From contig JAAYVG010000043.1 in NCBI GenBank assembly GCA_012517285.1, positions 1-63,039 on the forward strand: DNA of 63,039 nucleotides, written 5' to 3'. The stretch comes from Elusimicrobiota bacterium (GTDB lineage Bacteria; Elusimicrobiota; Elusimicrobia; Elusimicrobiales; UBA9959). Made by a program: the position numbers and the translations under genes. Of this stretch, positions 24,986-33,414 are shown in pieces (position 1 is the first letter of the stretch; every line of letters starts with the position of its first letter). Below the pieces are notes generated by a model. That model was not told where the DNA came from. It worked only from the letters and a program-made list of their open reading frames with translations, and did not search any database.

Positions 24986-25924
24986 ATGAAGCATCTGCTT
25001 ATCCTTTCATTATTTTTATTTTCTCCTTTTTTAAATGCCATAGAAATATCGCTTGAAGAAAACAAGGCAGAGAGTGGTACGGTTGGATATGTTGATATAG
25101 GCCTGATATTTAAAAAATATTCTATAAATTCCAAAAAGGATTTTGATAAGATTGTACTCGAAAAACAAAATATTGTTGACGATAAAAAAAAGGAGTTAAA
25201 TTATTACAGGGCACTAAAAGAAAAGTTGAAAAATGAGCGCGAGATAGCAAGGATGGCTGAGGATTTTTATAAAAGGATGTCAGAAGCTATTGTATCCTCA
25301 TCATCTATTTCTGACACCATAACAATTTCTTCTTCAGATGTTAATATATCATCCTACACACTAAACTCATCATCAGCTGTTATTTCAATCTCAACCATTT
25401 CTGTATCAATATCATCGGTGGAGTATACTGCTAATATCTCAACAGCTTCCCTTGCCAGATTTGATAATATATCTGCTGCTGATATCGCTATATCATCCGT
25501 GAGTGTTTCTGTTCCAGATAATGTTTCAGTCTCATCTGTTGCTATATTATCTCAGACAGCCTTAAATTCACAGGAAGAGCCGTATATTTTTATACCGGGA
25601 ATGGGTAAAATTCCAATATCAAATTTTAAATTTTCGGTTTCATCATCCACAGTTGAAATAGATCGTGCGATAGGTGATGTCGATGCTAAAATTTCTAAGT
25701 TGCAGTCTGATATACTCAGCCTTAAAAATAAGTTTGATGATGAGCTTTCAAAGAGTGCATCAAAGGAGAATGAGAGGATGCTTAAAAAAATATATGATGC
25801 TATAGATGAGGTTTCAAAAGAGGAGGAGGTGACTGTTGTTGTTGATAAGAGAAATATACTTTTTGGCAGGAAAACTGTTGATCTAACTGAAAAAGTTCTG
25901 GAAAAGCTTAGGAGTGAAAGATGA
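24986..25924 (+). CDS. Skp/OmpH-type periplasmic chaperone with long Ser-rich insertion
   Basis: The 312 aa precursor has a signal peptide (about 1-18). The first OmpH strand and helix (GYVDIGLIFKKYS, then Lys/Glu-rich helix to about 100) and the returning helix with the final strands (about 224-310, TVVVDKRNILFGRKTVDLTEKVL) match Skp/OmpH. Between them residues 103-222 are a Ser/Ile/Val-rich tract of alternating beta character (SVSVSVPDNVSVSSVAIL) at the place where the chaperone arms would turn. Position before lpxD is canonical for skp. Its stop overlaps lpxD by 4 nt. Confidence 0.8.
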   Translation: MKHLLILSLFLFSPFLNAIEISLEENKAESGTVGYVDIGLIFKKYSINSKKDFDKIVLEKQNIVDDKKKELNYYRALKEKLKNEREIARMAEDFYKRMSEAIVSSSSISDTITISSSDVNISSYTLNSSSAVISISTISVSISSVEYTANISTASLARFDNISAADIAISSVSVSVPDNVSVSSVAILSQTALNSQEEPYIFIPGMGKIPISNFKFSVSSSTVEIDRAIGDVDAKISKLQSDILSLKNKFDDELSKSASKENERMLKKIYDAIDEVSKEEEVTVVVDKRNILFGRKTVDLTEKVLEKLRSER

Positions 25925-26934
25925 ATTTGAAAGTAAGTGATATAGCAAATTTTTTAAATCTGACTTATGTCGGTAACGGTGAGAAGATCATTAAAAAGCT
26001 ATCCTCTCTTGATAGCTGCGATAGTGATTCTATAGTTTTTATCGAAAAAATAGAAAACATAAAGAATGAAATAAAACCGGGTTGTGTGATATCAAAAAAT
26101 GATGAGAGAATTATCAGAATGTTTGATAGTGTTATATTATCGGATAATCCAAAGCTTTCATTTTCAAAGCTTCTTGCATTTGTGGAGAAGGATAATCAGA
26201 TGAAATATGCTCCGCATGTATCTGAAAGCTCGCATATAAGCGGCAGTGCTAAAATATCTCCAACTGCATTCATAGGTAATTTTGTAACTGTTGAGGATGG
26301 GGCTGAGATAATGGATGATGCTGTAATAGAAAGCGGTTGCTATATAGGTAAGAATTCAAGGATTGGTGAAAGAACAAGAATTTATCCCGGTGTGGTGATA
26401 AGAGAAAACGTTTCTATAGGAAGAGGATGTATTATACATTCTAATTCTGTTATAGGAAGTGATGGATTTGGTTATGTATTTGATCAGGGTAAACATATAA
26501 AAGTTCCTCAGGCTGGTGGAGTAATCATTGGTGATGATGTGGAAATAGGGGCATCTGTCGCAATAGACAGAGCCACAATAGATTTTACTGTTATTGGCAA
26601 TGGAACAAAGATAGATAACCTTGTCCATATAGCACACAATGTAAAAATAGGCAGTAACTGTCTTATATTAGCTCAGGTCGGTATATCGGGGTCCACTGTT
26701 ATAGAGGATGGCGTTATAATAGCGGGACAGGCTGGGCTTAGTGATCATATAAGAATAAAGGCGGGGACCATTGTTATGCCTCAGAGTGGTGTCATAGGAA
26801 ATTTAGAAGGGAACAGGGTTGTTTTTGGAACACCTGCAAGGGATAGGGGAGAGTTTATGAGAATACAGGCTGCTATGACAAAGCTACCTGAGATGTATAA
26901 ATATTTTATGAAGAAGATTAAAAATGAAGGTTAA
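25921..26934 (+). CDS. lpxD: UDP-3-O-(3-hydroxyacyl)glucosamine N-acyltransferase
   Basis: The 337 aa protein has a uridine-binding N-terminal domain and a left-handed beta-helix of hexapeptide repeats (VIESGCYIGKNSRIGERTRIYPGVVI). GSDGFGYVFDQGKHIKVPQ contains the conserved substrate-binding core, and HIAHNVKIG the catalytic His. It adds the N-linked acyl chain in lipid A assembly. It overlaps lpxC. Confidence 0.95.
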   Translation: MNLKVSDIANFLNLTYVGNGEKIIKKLSSLDSCDSDSIVFIEKIENIKNEIKPGCVISKNDERIIRMFDSVILSDNPKLSFSKLLAFVEKDNQMKYAPHVSESSHISGSAKISPTAFIGNFVTVEDGAEIMDDAVIESGCYIGKNSRIGERTRIYPGVVIRENVSIGRGCIIHSNSVIGSDGFGYVFDQGKHIKVPQAGGVIIGDDVEIGASVAIDRATIDFTVIGNGTKIDNLVHIAHNVKIGSNCLILAQVGISGSTVIEDGVIIAGQAGLSDHIRIKAGTIVMPQSGVIGNLEGNRVVFGTPARDRGEFMRIQAAMTKLPEMYKYFMKKIKNEG

Positions 26935-27766
26935 AAGAAAAACTATATCAGAGGAGTTTACTCTTGAAGGAATCGGTCTTCACAAGGGAAAACGTAATTT
27001 TTTAAGGTTAACTCCGTCGTTTAGTTCAAATGGTATAAGATTTATCAATGCTTCAACTGGTGAAAAGATTATTCTGAATACTGAAAGTGTTAATGGAGTT
27101 AATAGGGGAACTACACTTTCAAACGGCAATTTTGAAGTGAATACTGTTGAACATCTTTTGTCTGCGCTTATGGCATTTTCTATAGATGATCTTGATATAT
27201 ATATAGAGGGTGATGAGATTCCTGTCTGTGATGGTTCGTCAATGGCTTTTTCAGAGAATTTATTAAAAGCTGGTGAGATTGAAAAGGATGATACTGTTGA
27301 AGTTTTTGAAGCTATGGAAGAGCTGGTCTTTAGATCACAAGATACTTATTATAAAGTTGAAAAATCTAACTGCTTTGAAATAGAGTGTATGTTTGAAAAT
27401 GATCACCCTCTTATAAAAAAACAGATGTTAAGGATTGAGATAAATAGGGATAATTATATCAAAGAAATATCACCTGCAAGAACATTCGGATTTGATTATG
27501 AAGTGGAATTTTTAAGAAAAAATAATCTTGCTCTCGGCGGTTCTCTTGATAACTCCATTGTTTTAAGCAGTGATTCTGTTTTAAACAGAGAACCATTGAG
27601 ATTTGAAGATGAGTTTGTAAGGCATAAGATACTTGATCTTCTTGGCGATTTAAAGGTGTTGGGTCTTCGCTTTACAAACACAAAAATAACTGCCTTAAGA
27701 CCATCTCATAGGTTGAACTATGAGCTTGTAAAACTCATCTCTGCAAGAAGGAGTTTTTATGAATAA
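26924..27766 (+). CDS. lpxC: UDP-3-O-acyl-N-acetylglucosamine deacetylase
   Basis: This zinc hydrolase catalyses the committed step of lipid A synthesis. Visible features are EGIGLHKGKRNFLRL, the first zinc ligand in VEHLLSALMAF, and the H-x3-D pair in RHKILDLLGDL. Length (280 aa) is normal for a stand-alone LpxC; it is not fused to FabZ. It overlaps lpxD by 11 nt and fabZ by 8 nt. Confidence 0.95.
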   Translation: MKVKRKTISEEFTLEGIGLHKGKRNFLRLTPSFSSNGIRFINASTGEKIILNTESVNGVNRGTTLSNGNFEVNTVEHLLSALMAFSIDDLDIYIEGDEIPVCDGSSMAFSENLLKAGEIEKDDTVEVFEAMEELVFRSQDTYYKVEKSNCFEIECMFENDHPLIKKQMLRIEINRDNYIKEISPARTFGFDYEVEFLRKNNLALGGSLDNSIVLSSDSVLNREPLRFEDEFVRHKILDLLGDLKVLGLRFTNTKITALRPSHRLNYELVKLISARRSFYE

Positions 27767-28199
27767 TAATCACAGAATACTGAATGCTAACGAAATACTT
27801 AAAATCATACCTCACAGATATCCATTTCTTATGGTTGACAGAGTTGAGATAATTGATGATCTTAAATCAGCAAAAGGAATTAAGTGTGTAAGTGCAAATG
27901 AGCTTTTCTTTCATGGTCATTTTCCTGAAAGGCCCATAATGCCTGGAGTTTTGATACTTGAGTCCATGGCTCAGACCTCAGCTACGCTTATGGTCTGTTC
28001 TCCAGAGTATAGTGGAAGGTTTGCATATTTTGCAGGGATAAACAAGGCCAGATTTAGAAAGCAGGTTATCCCTGGTGATGTGCTTGAGATTTATATAAAT
28101 GTTGAAAGAATAAGAGGCAAGATTGCAAAGGTGAGTGGTCTTGCCAGTGTTCGAGATAATAAAGTCTGCGATGCGGAGTTGATTTTTGCTGTTGATTAA
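27759..28199 (+). CDS. fabZ: 3-hydroxyacyl-ACP dehydratase FabZ
   Basis: This hot-dog fold dehydratase (146 aa) has IPHRYPFLMVDR and the catalytic His in FFHGHFPERPIMPGVLILESMAQ. It supplies acyl chains for fatty acid synthesis and competes with LpxA/LpxC for 3-hydroxyacyl-ACP, which explains its place within the lpx operon. Confidence 0.96.
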   Translation: MNNNHRILNANEILKIIPHRYPFLMVDRVEIIDDLKSAKGIKCVSANELFFHGHFPERPIMPGVLILESMAQTSATLMVCSPEYSGRFAYFAGINKARFRKQVIPGDVLEIYINVERIRGKIAKVSGLASVRDNKVCDAELIFAVD

Positions 28200-28211
28200 T
28201 AAGGAGTTGAT

Positions 28212-29003
28212 ATGAAAAAAATACATCAAACTGCAATAGTATCTGATGATGCTGAAATAGCTGATGGTGTTGAAATAGGGCCATATGCTATCATAGGTCC
28301 TGAGGTAAAAATAGGCGAGAACACATATATAGGGCCTCACTGTGTTATAGAATTTTCTAAGATAGGTAGGAACAACAGGTTTGTTACATCCTGTTTTATA
28401 GGAACACCACCTCAGGATTATAAGTACTCAAATGAAAAAACATATGTTGAGATAGGAGATAACAATATAATAAGGGAGGGTGCATCTATACACCGTGGCA
28501 CTCCCAATGGACATAAACTCACAAAGCTTGGCTCAGGATGCTTTATAATGTCAAACTCACACATAGGTCATGACTGTGTGGTTGGTGATAATGTTATTAT
28601 GGTGAATGCCTCAGGGCTTGCAGGGCATTGTACTGTTGAAAACAATGCTGTGATATCAGGACTTTCAGGTGTCCATCAGTTTACAAGGATTGGTTCATAT
28701 GTAATGCTCAGTGGTGGTTCTATGGTATCACAGGATATAATTCCATATGTAATAGCTCAAGGTGATAGGGCGAAACCTGTTGGACTTAATATGGTTGGTC
28801 TTAAAAGAGCGGGTTTTTCTGCTTATTCCATAAAATCAATAAAATACGCTTTCAATATAATTTTTAGAAGTGGACTTCCACTTGAGGATGCTTTAAAAAA
28901 ACTTGAGGATGAAAAAATTTCATCTGAGGTCGATCATATTGTTGAGTTTATAAAAGGAAGCAAACGGGGAATATCAAGGCCGAAAAGAACTGATAATGAA
29001 TAA
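28212..29003 (+). CDS. lpxA: UDP-N-acetylglucosamine acyltransferase
   Basis: The 263 aa protein is a hexapeptide-repeat beta-helix (IGPYAIIGPEVKIGENTYIGPH) with the catalytic His in NSHIGHDCVVGDNV and the helical C-terminal domain starting at VGLNMVGLKRAGFS. It performs the first acylation of lipid A synthesis. AAGGAG precedes the ATG. It overlaps lpxI by 8 nt. Confidence 0.96.
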   Translation: MKKIHQTAIVSDDAEIADGVEIGPYAIIGPEVKIGENTYIGPHCVIEFSKIGRNNRFVTSCFIGTPPQDYKYSNEKTYVEIGDNNIIREGASIHRGTPNGHKLTKLGSGCFIMSNSHIGHDCVVGDNVIMVNASGLAGHCTVENNAVISGLSGVHQFTRIGSYVMLSGGSMVSQDIIPYVIAQGDRAKPVGLNMVGLKRAGFSAYSIKSIKYAFNIIFRSGLPLEDALKKLEDEKISSEVDHIVEFIKGSKRGISRPKRTDNE

Positions 29004-29796
29004 GATAGGAATAATAGCAGGAAGTGGAAATCTTCCGATCATAGCAGCTAAAAATGCAGCTGACGAGGGATTTGAGGTTTATACCATAGCCTTTAACAAC
29101 TATACTGATAAAGAAATAGAAAAATATTCTGTTACAAAGTTTTTTAACCTTGGAAGCATCTCAAAACCAATAGAGTTTTTAAAGGAAAATGGTGTTGATA
29201 GTTTGGTTATGCTTGGAACAATTCCTCATGTAAATGTTTTTAGGGACCTACGACCTGATCTAAGAGCAATGAAATTTTTTGTAAAGTTAAGAAACAAAAC
29301 TCCTCTCAGTATCCTAAATGCAATAGCTGATGAGCTGTTATCAGATGGGATAAGGGTTATTGATTCCACAGTATTTCTTAAAAATCTTATAATTGGGAAG
29401 GGGGTTGTATGTGGCAGTGTTAGTGATGAGAAAATAAAGGAGATAGAATACGGTTATAACATTGCTAAGAAGATAGCAGAGCTTGATATAGGTCTGTCTG
29501 TTGTAATAAAGGATTATTCTGTGATAGCTGTTGAGGCTATAGAAGGGACTGATGAGTGTATAAAAAGGGCTGGGCTTTTGCTTGATGATAAAAATGGCTT
29601 TATCCTTATAAAGGTTGCAAGGCCTCACCAGGATTTTAGGTTTGATCTTCCTGTGATAGGAGAGAGAACAATTAAAAATCTTTCAGAGGCCGGTGGTGAT
29701 ATCATAGCTATTGAAAGCGGAACAACCTTGCTCGTGGATAAAGAGAAATCTATTGAAATTGCTAACAAGCTCAATGTTTCCATAATTGGAATTTAA
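28996..29796 (+). CDS. lpxI: UDP-2,3-diacylglucosamine pyrophosphatase LpxI
   Basis: The 266 aa protein is the LpxI (DUF1009) alternative to LpxH. It has an N-terminal domain (IGIIAGSGNLPIIAAKNA) and a C-terminal domain with AVEAIEGTDECIKRAG and KVARPHQDFRFDLPVIGERT. It forms lipid X from UDP-2,3-diacylglucosamine, so the operon plus lpxB covers lipid A synthesis from lpxA to the disaccharide. Confidence 0.93.
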   Translation: MNKIGIIAGSGNLPIIAAKNAADEGFEVYTIAFNNYTDKEIEKYSVTKFFNLGSISKPIEFLKENGVDSLVMLGTIPHVNVFRDLRPDLRAMKFFVKLRNKTPLSILNAIADELLSDGIRVIDSTVFLKNLIIGKGVVCGSVSDEKIKEIEYGYNIAKKIAELDIGLSVVIKDYSVIAVEAIEGTDECIKRAGLLLDDKNGFILIKVARPHQDFRFDLPVIGERTIKNLSEAGGDIIAIESGTTLLVDKEKSIEIANKLNVSIIGI

Positions 29797-29853
29797 GTTG
29801 TATAATATATTTAGGATTTGAATGCTTTTAATTATAAATAAAAAGGGGGCAAA

Positions 29854-31353
29854 ATGTTGAGAACAAATCCTCACCTCATAGAAATAAATACAAAAATATT
29901 TTTGAACAGAATGAGAGCTAAGTATTCCTCTCCTGATATGACATTGAGTTTAATACCTGATGATGAGTGGTTGAGGTTAAAGCATCTTGGGTTTGATATT
30001 GTATGGCTTATGGGTGTGTGGAAGTCGAGTGAAATATCTGCTGCAATATCAAGGGATGAAGAATTTTTAAGGGACTTTGTTAAGAAAACATCCTCCGATA
30101 TGAATGTTATATCTGCTTCACCATACTCTGTTGTTGAATACACGCTCGATAGTTTTTTTGGATTTGAATGGGAGCTAAAAGCATTGAGAGAAAAGCTTAA
30201 TTCTATGGGATTAAAGCTTTATCTTGATTTTATGTCAAATCATATGGCAATAGACTCAAAGTTTTCTGATGATTGTATTGACTGTTTTGTAACTGCTGAC
30301 TATGAGGATTATATTAAAAATAAAGATGCGTTTTGTGAAAAAAAGGTTGGTGATAAAATATATTACATAGCTCATGGCAAGGATCCTAACTTTCCGTGCT
30401 GGAAGGATACTATACAACTGAATTATTTCAATCCTAAGACAAGGGAAAAAATGATTTCAGAGCTCATAAAGATATCAGATCTCTGTGATGGTGTCAGATG
30501 TGATATGGTTATGTTAAGCCTCAATGATGTTCATGAAAGCGTATGGGGTTGGCTTTTGAAAAAGCGGGGATTTAAAAAACCTGAGACTGAGTTCTGGCAG
30601 GAGGCTGTTTCAGCTGTGAAGTCATTGGATCCACAGTTTGTTTTTATAGCTGAGGTTTACTGGGGATTGGAGTGGAAGTTACAGCAGCTTGGATTTGATT
30701 ACACATATGATAAGGTGTTCTATGATAGGCTAAAGAATATGGGAGCTGAAGAGGTAAGAGGGCATCTGAGAGCTGAAAGGCTTTATCAGAAAAAATCTGT
30801 CAGATTTATAGATAACCATGATGAGGAACCATCATTAATTTCTTTCAATGATAAGAGAAGAGCACTTGCAGCTGCTGTTATGATATCAACCGTAAAAGGG
30901 TTAAGATTTTATAATCATATGCAGCTTAATGGGATAAAGATAAAGGTTCCTATTCAGATCTCTGATTTTGTTAATATCTCTGATTATGAGGATTTAGAGG
31001 TAAAAAAGTTTTATGAAAAGCTTTTAAAGATAGCTGATCACCCAGCATTTCACGGTGGCGAGTGGGAGTTATGCGATGTCCTTCCAGTAAGTGATTCTGA
31101 TAGGAGCTTTATAAACGTAATAGCATATAAGTGGACTCAGATGAGGACTATAAAGATCATTGTTGTAAACTATTCCAATGAAAATTCTGGGGCAAGAATT
31201 AATATACAGCTTAAATCAAAGGGGGATGTTGTTACCCTTTATGAGGAATTCTCTGAAAGATTTTTTTCATACAATATAAATGATATATCCCAAGGGCTTA
31301 AGATAGAAAACATACCTCCATATAACTTTTATATATTTGATCACGAATTCTGA
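29854..31353 (+). CDS. GH13-family alpha-glucan hydrolase/transferase
   Basis: The 499 aa protein is an (alpha/beta)8 alpha-amylase fold. The nucleophile is D217 (GVRCDMVM, with R215), the acid/base E267 (FIAEVYW) and the transition-state Asp D323 in FIDNHDEE; FMSNHMA corresponds to family region I. There is no signal peptide, so it is cytoplasmic. It probably acts on glycogen or maltodextrin; the exact specificity is not readable. It lies between lpxI and comF, sharing one base with comF (stop TGA, ATG). Confidence 0.88.
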   Translation: MLRTNPHLIEINTKIFLNRMRAKYSSPDMTLSLIPDDEWLRLKHLGFDIVWLMGVWKSSEISAAISRDEEFLRDFVKKTSSDMNVISASPYSVVEYTLDSFFGFEWELKALREKLNSMGLKLYLDFMSNHMAIDSKFSDDCIDCFVTADYEDYIKNKDAFCEKKVGDKIYYIAHGKDPNFPCWKDTIQLNYFNPKTREKMISELIKISDLCDGVRCDMVMLSLNDVHESVWGWLLKKRGFKKPETEFWQEAVSAVKSLDPQFVFIAEVYWGLEWKLQQLGFDYTYDKVFYDRLKNMGAEEVRGHLRAERLYQKKSVRFIDNHDEEPSLISFNDKRRALAAAVMISTVKGLRFYNHMQLNGIKIKVPIQISDFVNISDYEDLEVKKFYEKLLKIADHPAFHGGEWELCDVLPVSDSDRSFINVIAYKWTQMRTIKIIVVNYSNENSGARINIQLKSKGDVVTLYEEFSERFFSYNINDISQGLKIENIPPYNFYIFDHEF

Positions 31354-32069
31354 TGGATCTTTACAGAGTAAAGGAAGCAATACTTCATTTCTGCCTGCCC
31401 TCGCTATGTTTTTGTTGTTCAAATGATCTTCCGTTTGGTTATAAAGGACCACTCTGTCCGCATTGTCTTAGAGAGCTTTTTTATATAAGATCACCTTATT
31501 GTAAAAGATGTGGGGTATATCTCAAAAATGGCGGAGAAGTGTGTCATACTTGCCGTAATAAAAAATATAATTTTGATTTTTCAAGATCAGTTTTTATGTA
31601 CAATGATGAGATATCATCAGTTATATCTGCATATAAATATAAAAAAATGGACTGGCTTTCAGATTGGTTTTCGATTGAAATGGTAAAAAAGTTTAAGGAT
31701 TACACTGAATTCACTGGATATGATAGTCTTATCTATATCCCAATTTCTGCCAGAAAAATAAGAAAGAGAGGGTTTAACCAGACTTATCTTATAGCAAAGA
31801 AGCTATCAGCAATGCTTGGGATAGAGCTTATAGAGAGCGCTGTTATCAAAAAAAAGGATGCAAGAAATCAGGTTGGGCTTGATGCTCATGAGAGAGCATT
31901 TAATATAAAGGATAGCTTTGAATTGGTTGACCACAGCCGCATAAATGGAAGGAATATCATAATAATTGATGATGTGGCTACCACAATGTCAACGATTGAT
32001 GAGATGGCTGGCATATTGAAATCAGGTGGAGCAAAAAAAGTTTCTGCATATACGATTGCAAGGGAGTGA
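31353..32069 (+). CDS. ComF-family phosphoribosyltransferase-like protein
   Basis: The 238 aa protein has N-terminal zinc-ribbon cysteines (CLPSLCFCC, CPHC, CKRC, CHTC) and a C-terminal PRTase domain with the PRPP-binding loop IIIIDDVATTMST. ComF proteins take part in DNA uptake/recombination (with PriA/DprA in competent bacteria) but are widespread; the role here is inferred. Confidence 0.9.
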   Translation: MDLYRVKEAILHFCLPSLCFCCSNDLPFGYKGPLCPHCLRELFYIRSPYCKRCGVYLKNGGEVCHTCRNKKYNFDFSRSVFMYNDEISSVISAYKYKKMDWLSDWFSIEMVKKFKDYTEFTGYDSLIYIPISARKIRKRGFNQTYLIAKKLSAMLGIELIESAVIKKKDARNQVGLDAHERAFNIKDSFELVDHSRINGRNIIIIDDVATTMSTIDEMAGILKSGGAKKVSAYTIARE

Positions 32070-32127
32070 GACTTTTTGTTAAATCTGATAATTTTAAAAT
32101 TTATATAATAATTTAGTAGAGGTGGTT

Positions 32128-33123
32128 ATGATAAAATTAATATTTTTGTGTTTTTCGCTGCTTGTCCCTGCGTGGGGTGAAAAAATAGAACTGTTTGATG
32201 GAACTGTTATCTATGGTGATTTTGAAGGTGTAATTGATGATTATTATGTTGTTAGAACAAAGTATGGTGTTTTAAGCATATCAAAATCTGATATACTGAG
32301 TCCTGTAAGCGTTGAGATAAGCAGTCAGACAGCAATTGAAGCTGATAAACAAAAAAATCTAAAAATAATAATTCATAAATCAACTGATGGTTACAACCGT
32401 AATTTTTATGATGGGGATATCATCATCGGGACTCAAATATTTTCGTCAAGCGGAGTTTTTATATCAAGCTCTGGTTTTATAAAGGATGGGATATATTATG
32501 AGTATGATGAAAACAATAATATGCTTTCAGAAAGAACAATAAAGGATGGTATAGAAAATGGTCCAGTGATTGAGTTTTATCCTGATGGAATTATAAAATC
32601 AAGGATAGATTTTAAGGATGGTAAAATTAATGGCAAGGCTTTTTTTTATACACCTGACTCAAAGCTTGTGCTTGAACAATCCTATTCCGACGGAGTGCTT
32701 GATGGCTTTTCTGTAGAATATGACTCTGATGGCAATATTAAATCAAGGGTGCTTTATTCAAAGGGTGAGCTTGCCAACAATATTATAAAAAAAGATCAGG
32801 AAAAAGATACTGAGGCCAAACCAGAAGAAAAAAAACCTACCAAAAAGGATGAGTTTTCTACTAAGACACTTAAAATTGCCCGCGGACAGAAGATATTTAT
32901 ATACAAAAACAACAAATATATTGGCAGCTTTACTGTTGATGACAGTTATAATATCATAGATGTTACAGGAAAGATACCAGACAGGGATTATGAGATCGTT
33001 GATAAGGGAATAAAGCAGATTTTTAGTTTTGATGGAAATACTCCGACAAAATTAAGGATATTAAAAGGTGAAACTGAAGAAGAGTTTGGTTATGTTGATT
33101 TTAAGGCAGTAAAAAGCAAATGA
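32128..33123 (+). CDS. Exported MORN-variant (YwqK-like) repeat protein
   Basis: The 331 aa precursor has a signal peptide (MIKLIFLCFSLLVPAWG). A short beta domain for surface/membrane sensing (KIELFDGTVIYGDF) is followed by three to four EFYPDGIIKSRIDFKDGKINGKAFFY-type MORN variants (about 120-220), a charged linker and a C-terminal beta domain. ATG 32128 is chosen because AGAGGTGG precedes it. The function is unknown; the repeats are usually structural or bind lipids or proteins. Confidence 0.7.
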   Translation: MIKLIFLCFSLLVPAWGEKIELFDGTVIYGDFEGVIDDYYVVRTKYGVLSISKSDILSPVSVEISSQTAIEADKQKNLKIIIHKSTDGYNRNFYDGDIIIGTQIFSSSGVFISSSGFIKDGIYYEYDENNNMLSERTIKDGIENGPVIEFYPDGIIKSRIDFKDGKINGKAFFYTPDSKLVLEQSYSDGVLDGFSVEYDSDGNIKSRVLYSKGELANNIIKKDQEKDTEAKPEEKKPTKKDEFSTKTLKIARGQKIFIYKNNKYIGSFTVDDSYNIIDVTGKIPDRDYEIVDKGIKQIFSFDGNTPTKLRILKGETEEEFGYVDFKAVKSK

Positions 33124-33133
33124 TAAAATACTT

Positions 33134-33412
33134 AGGGTTCACTGAAAAAGTCTATTTGAGCAATAAAACAAGGATTTTCGTTATGAGGCGAGGAAGGACG
33201 AGCGAGCATACTACAAAGTAGTCTGTAAGCGAGTTCTGACGAAGCCGTAGTAGAAAAGCATTGAGTTTATTGCCAAAAGAAAGATAAAAAAAGTGCAAGT
33301 TTTTTTCAACATTACCCCAAAAATCGTGCACTTTTAAAGCAATAATACACTATAATCAAGACAACTATTCATTTGGAAAATTATCTTTCGTTAGAGTTTT
33401 TCAGTGAACCCT
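33134..33412. mobile_element. MITE family B, copy 2 (279 bp) with ACTT target duplication
   Basis: The ends AGGGTTCACTGAAAAA and TTTTTCAGTGAACCCT are perfect inverted repeats. ACTT flanks both sides (33130-33133 and 33413-33416), a 4 bp target duplication like the AAAT of copy 1. The right duplication overlaps the stop codon of the histidine kinase gene, so insertion occurred exactly at that gene's end. There is no transposase frame. Confidence 0.9.
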
Positions 33413-33414
33413 AC

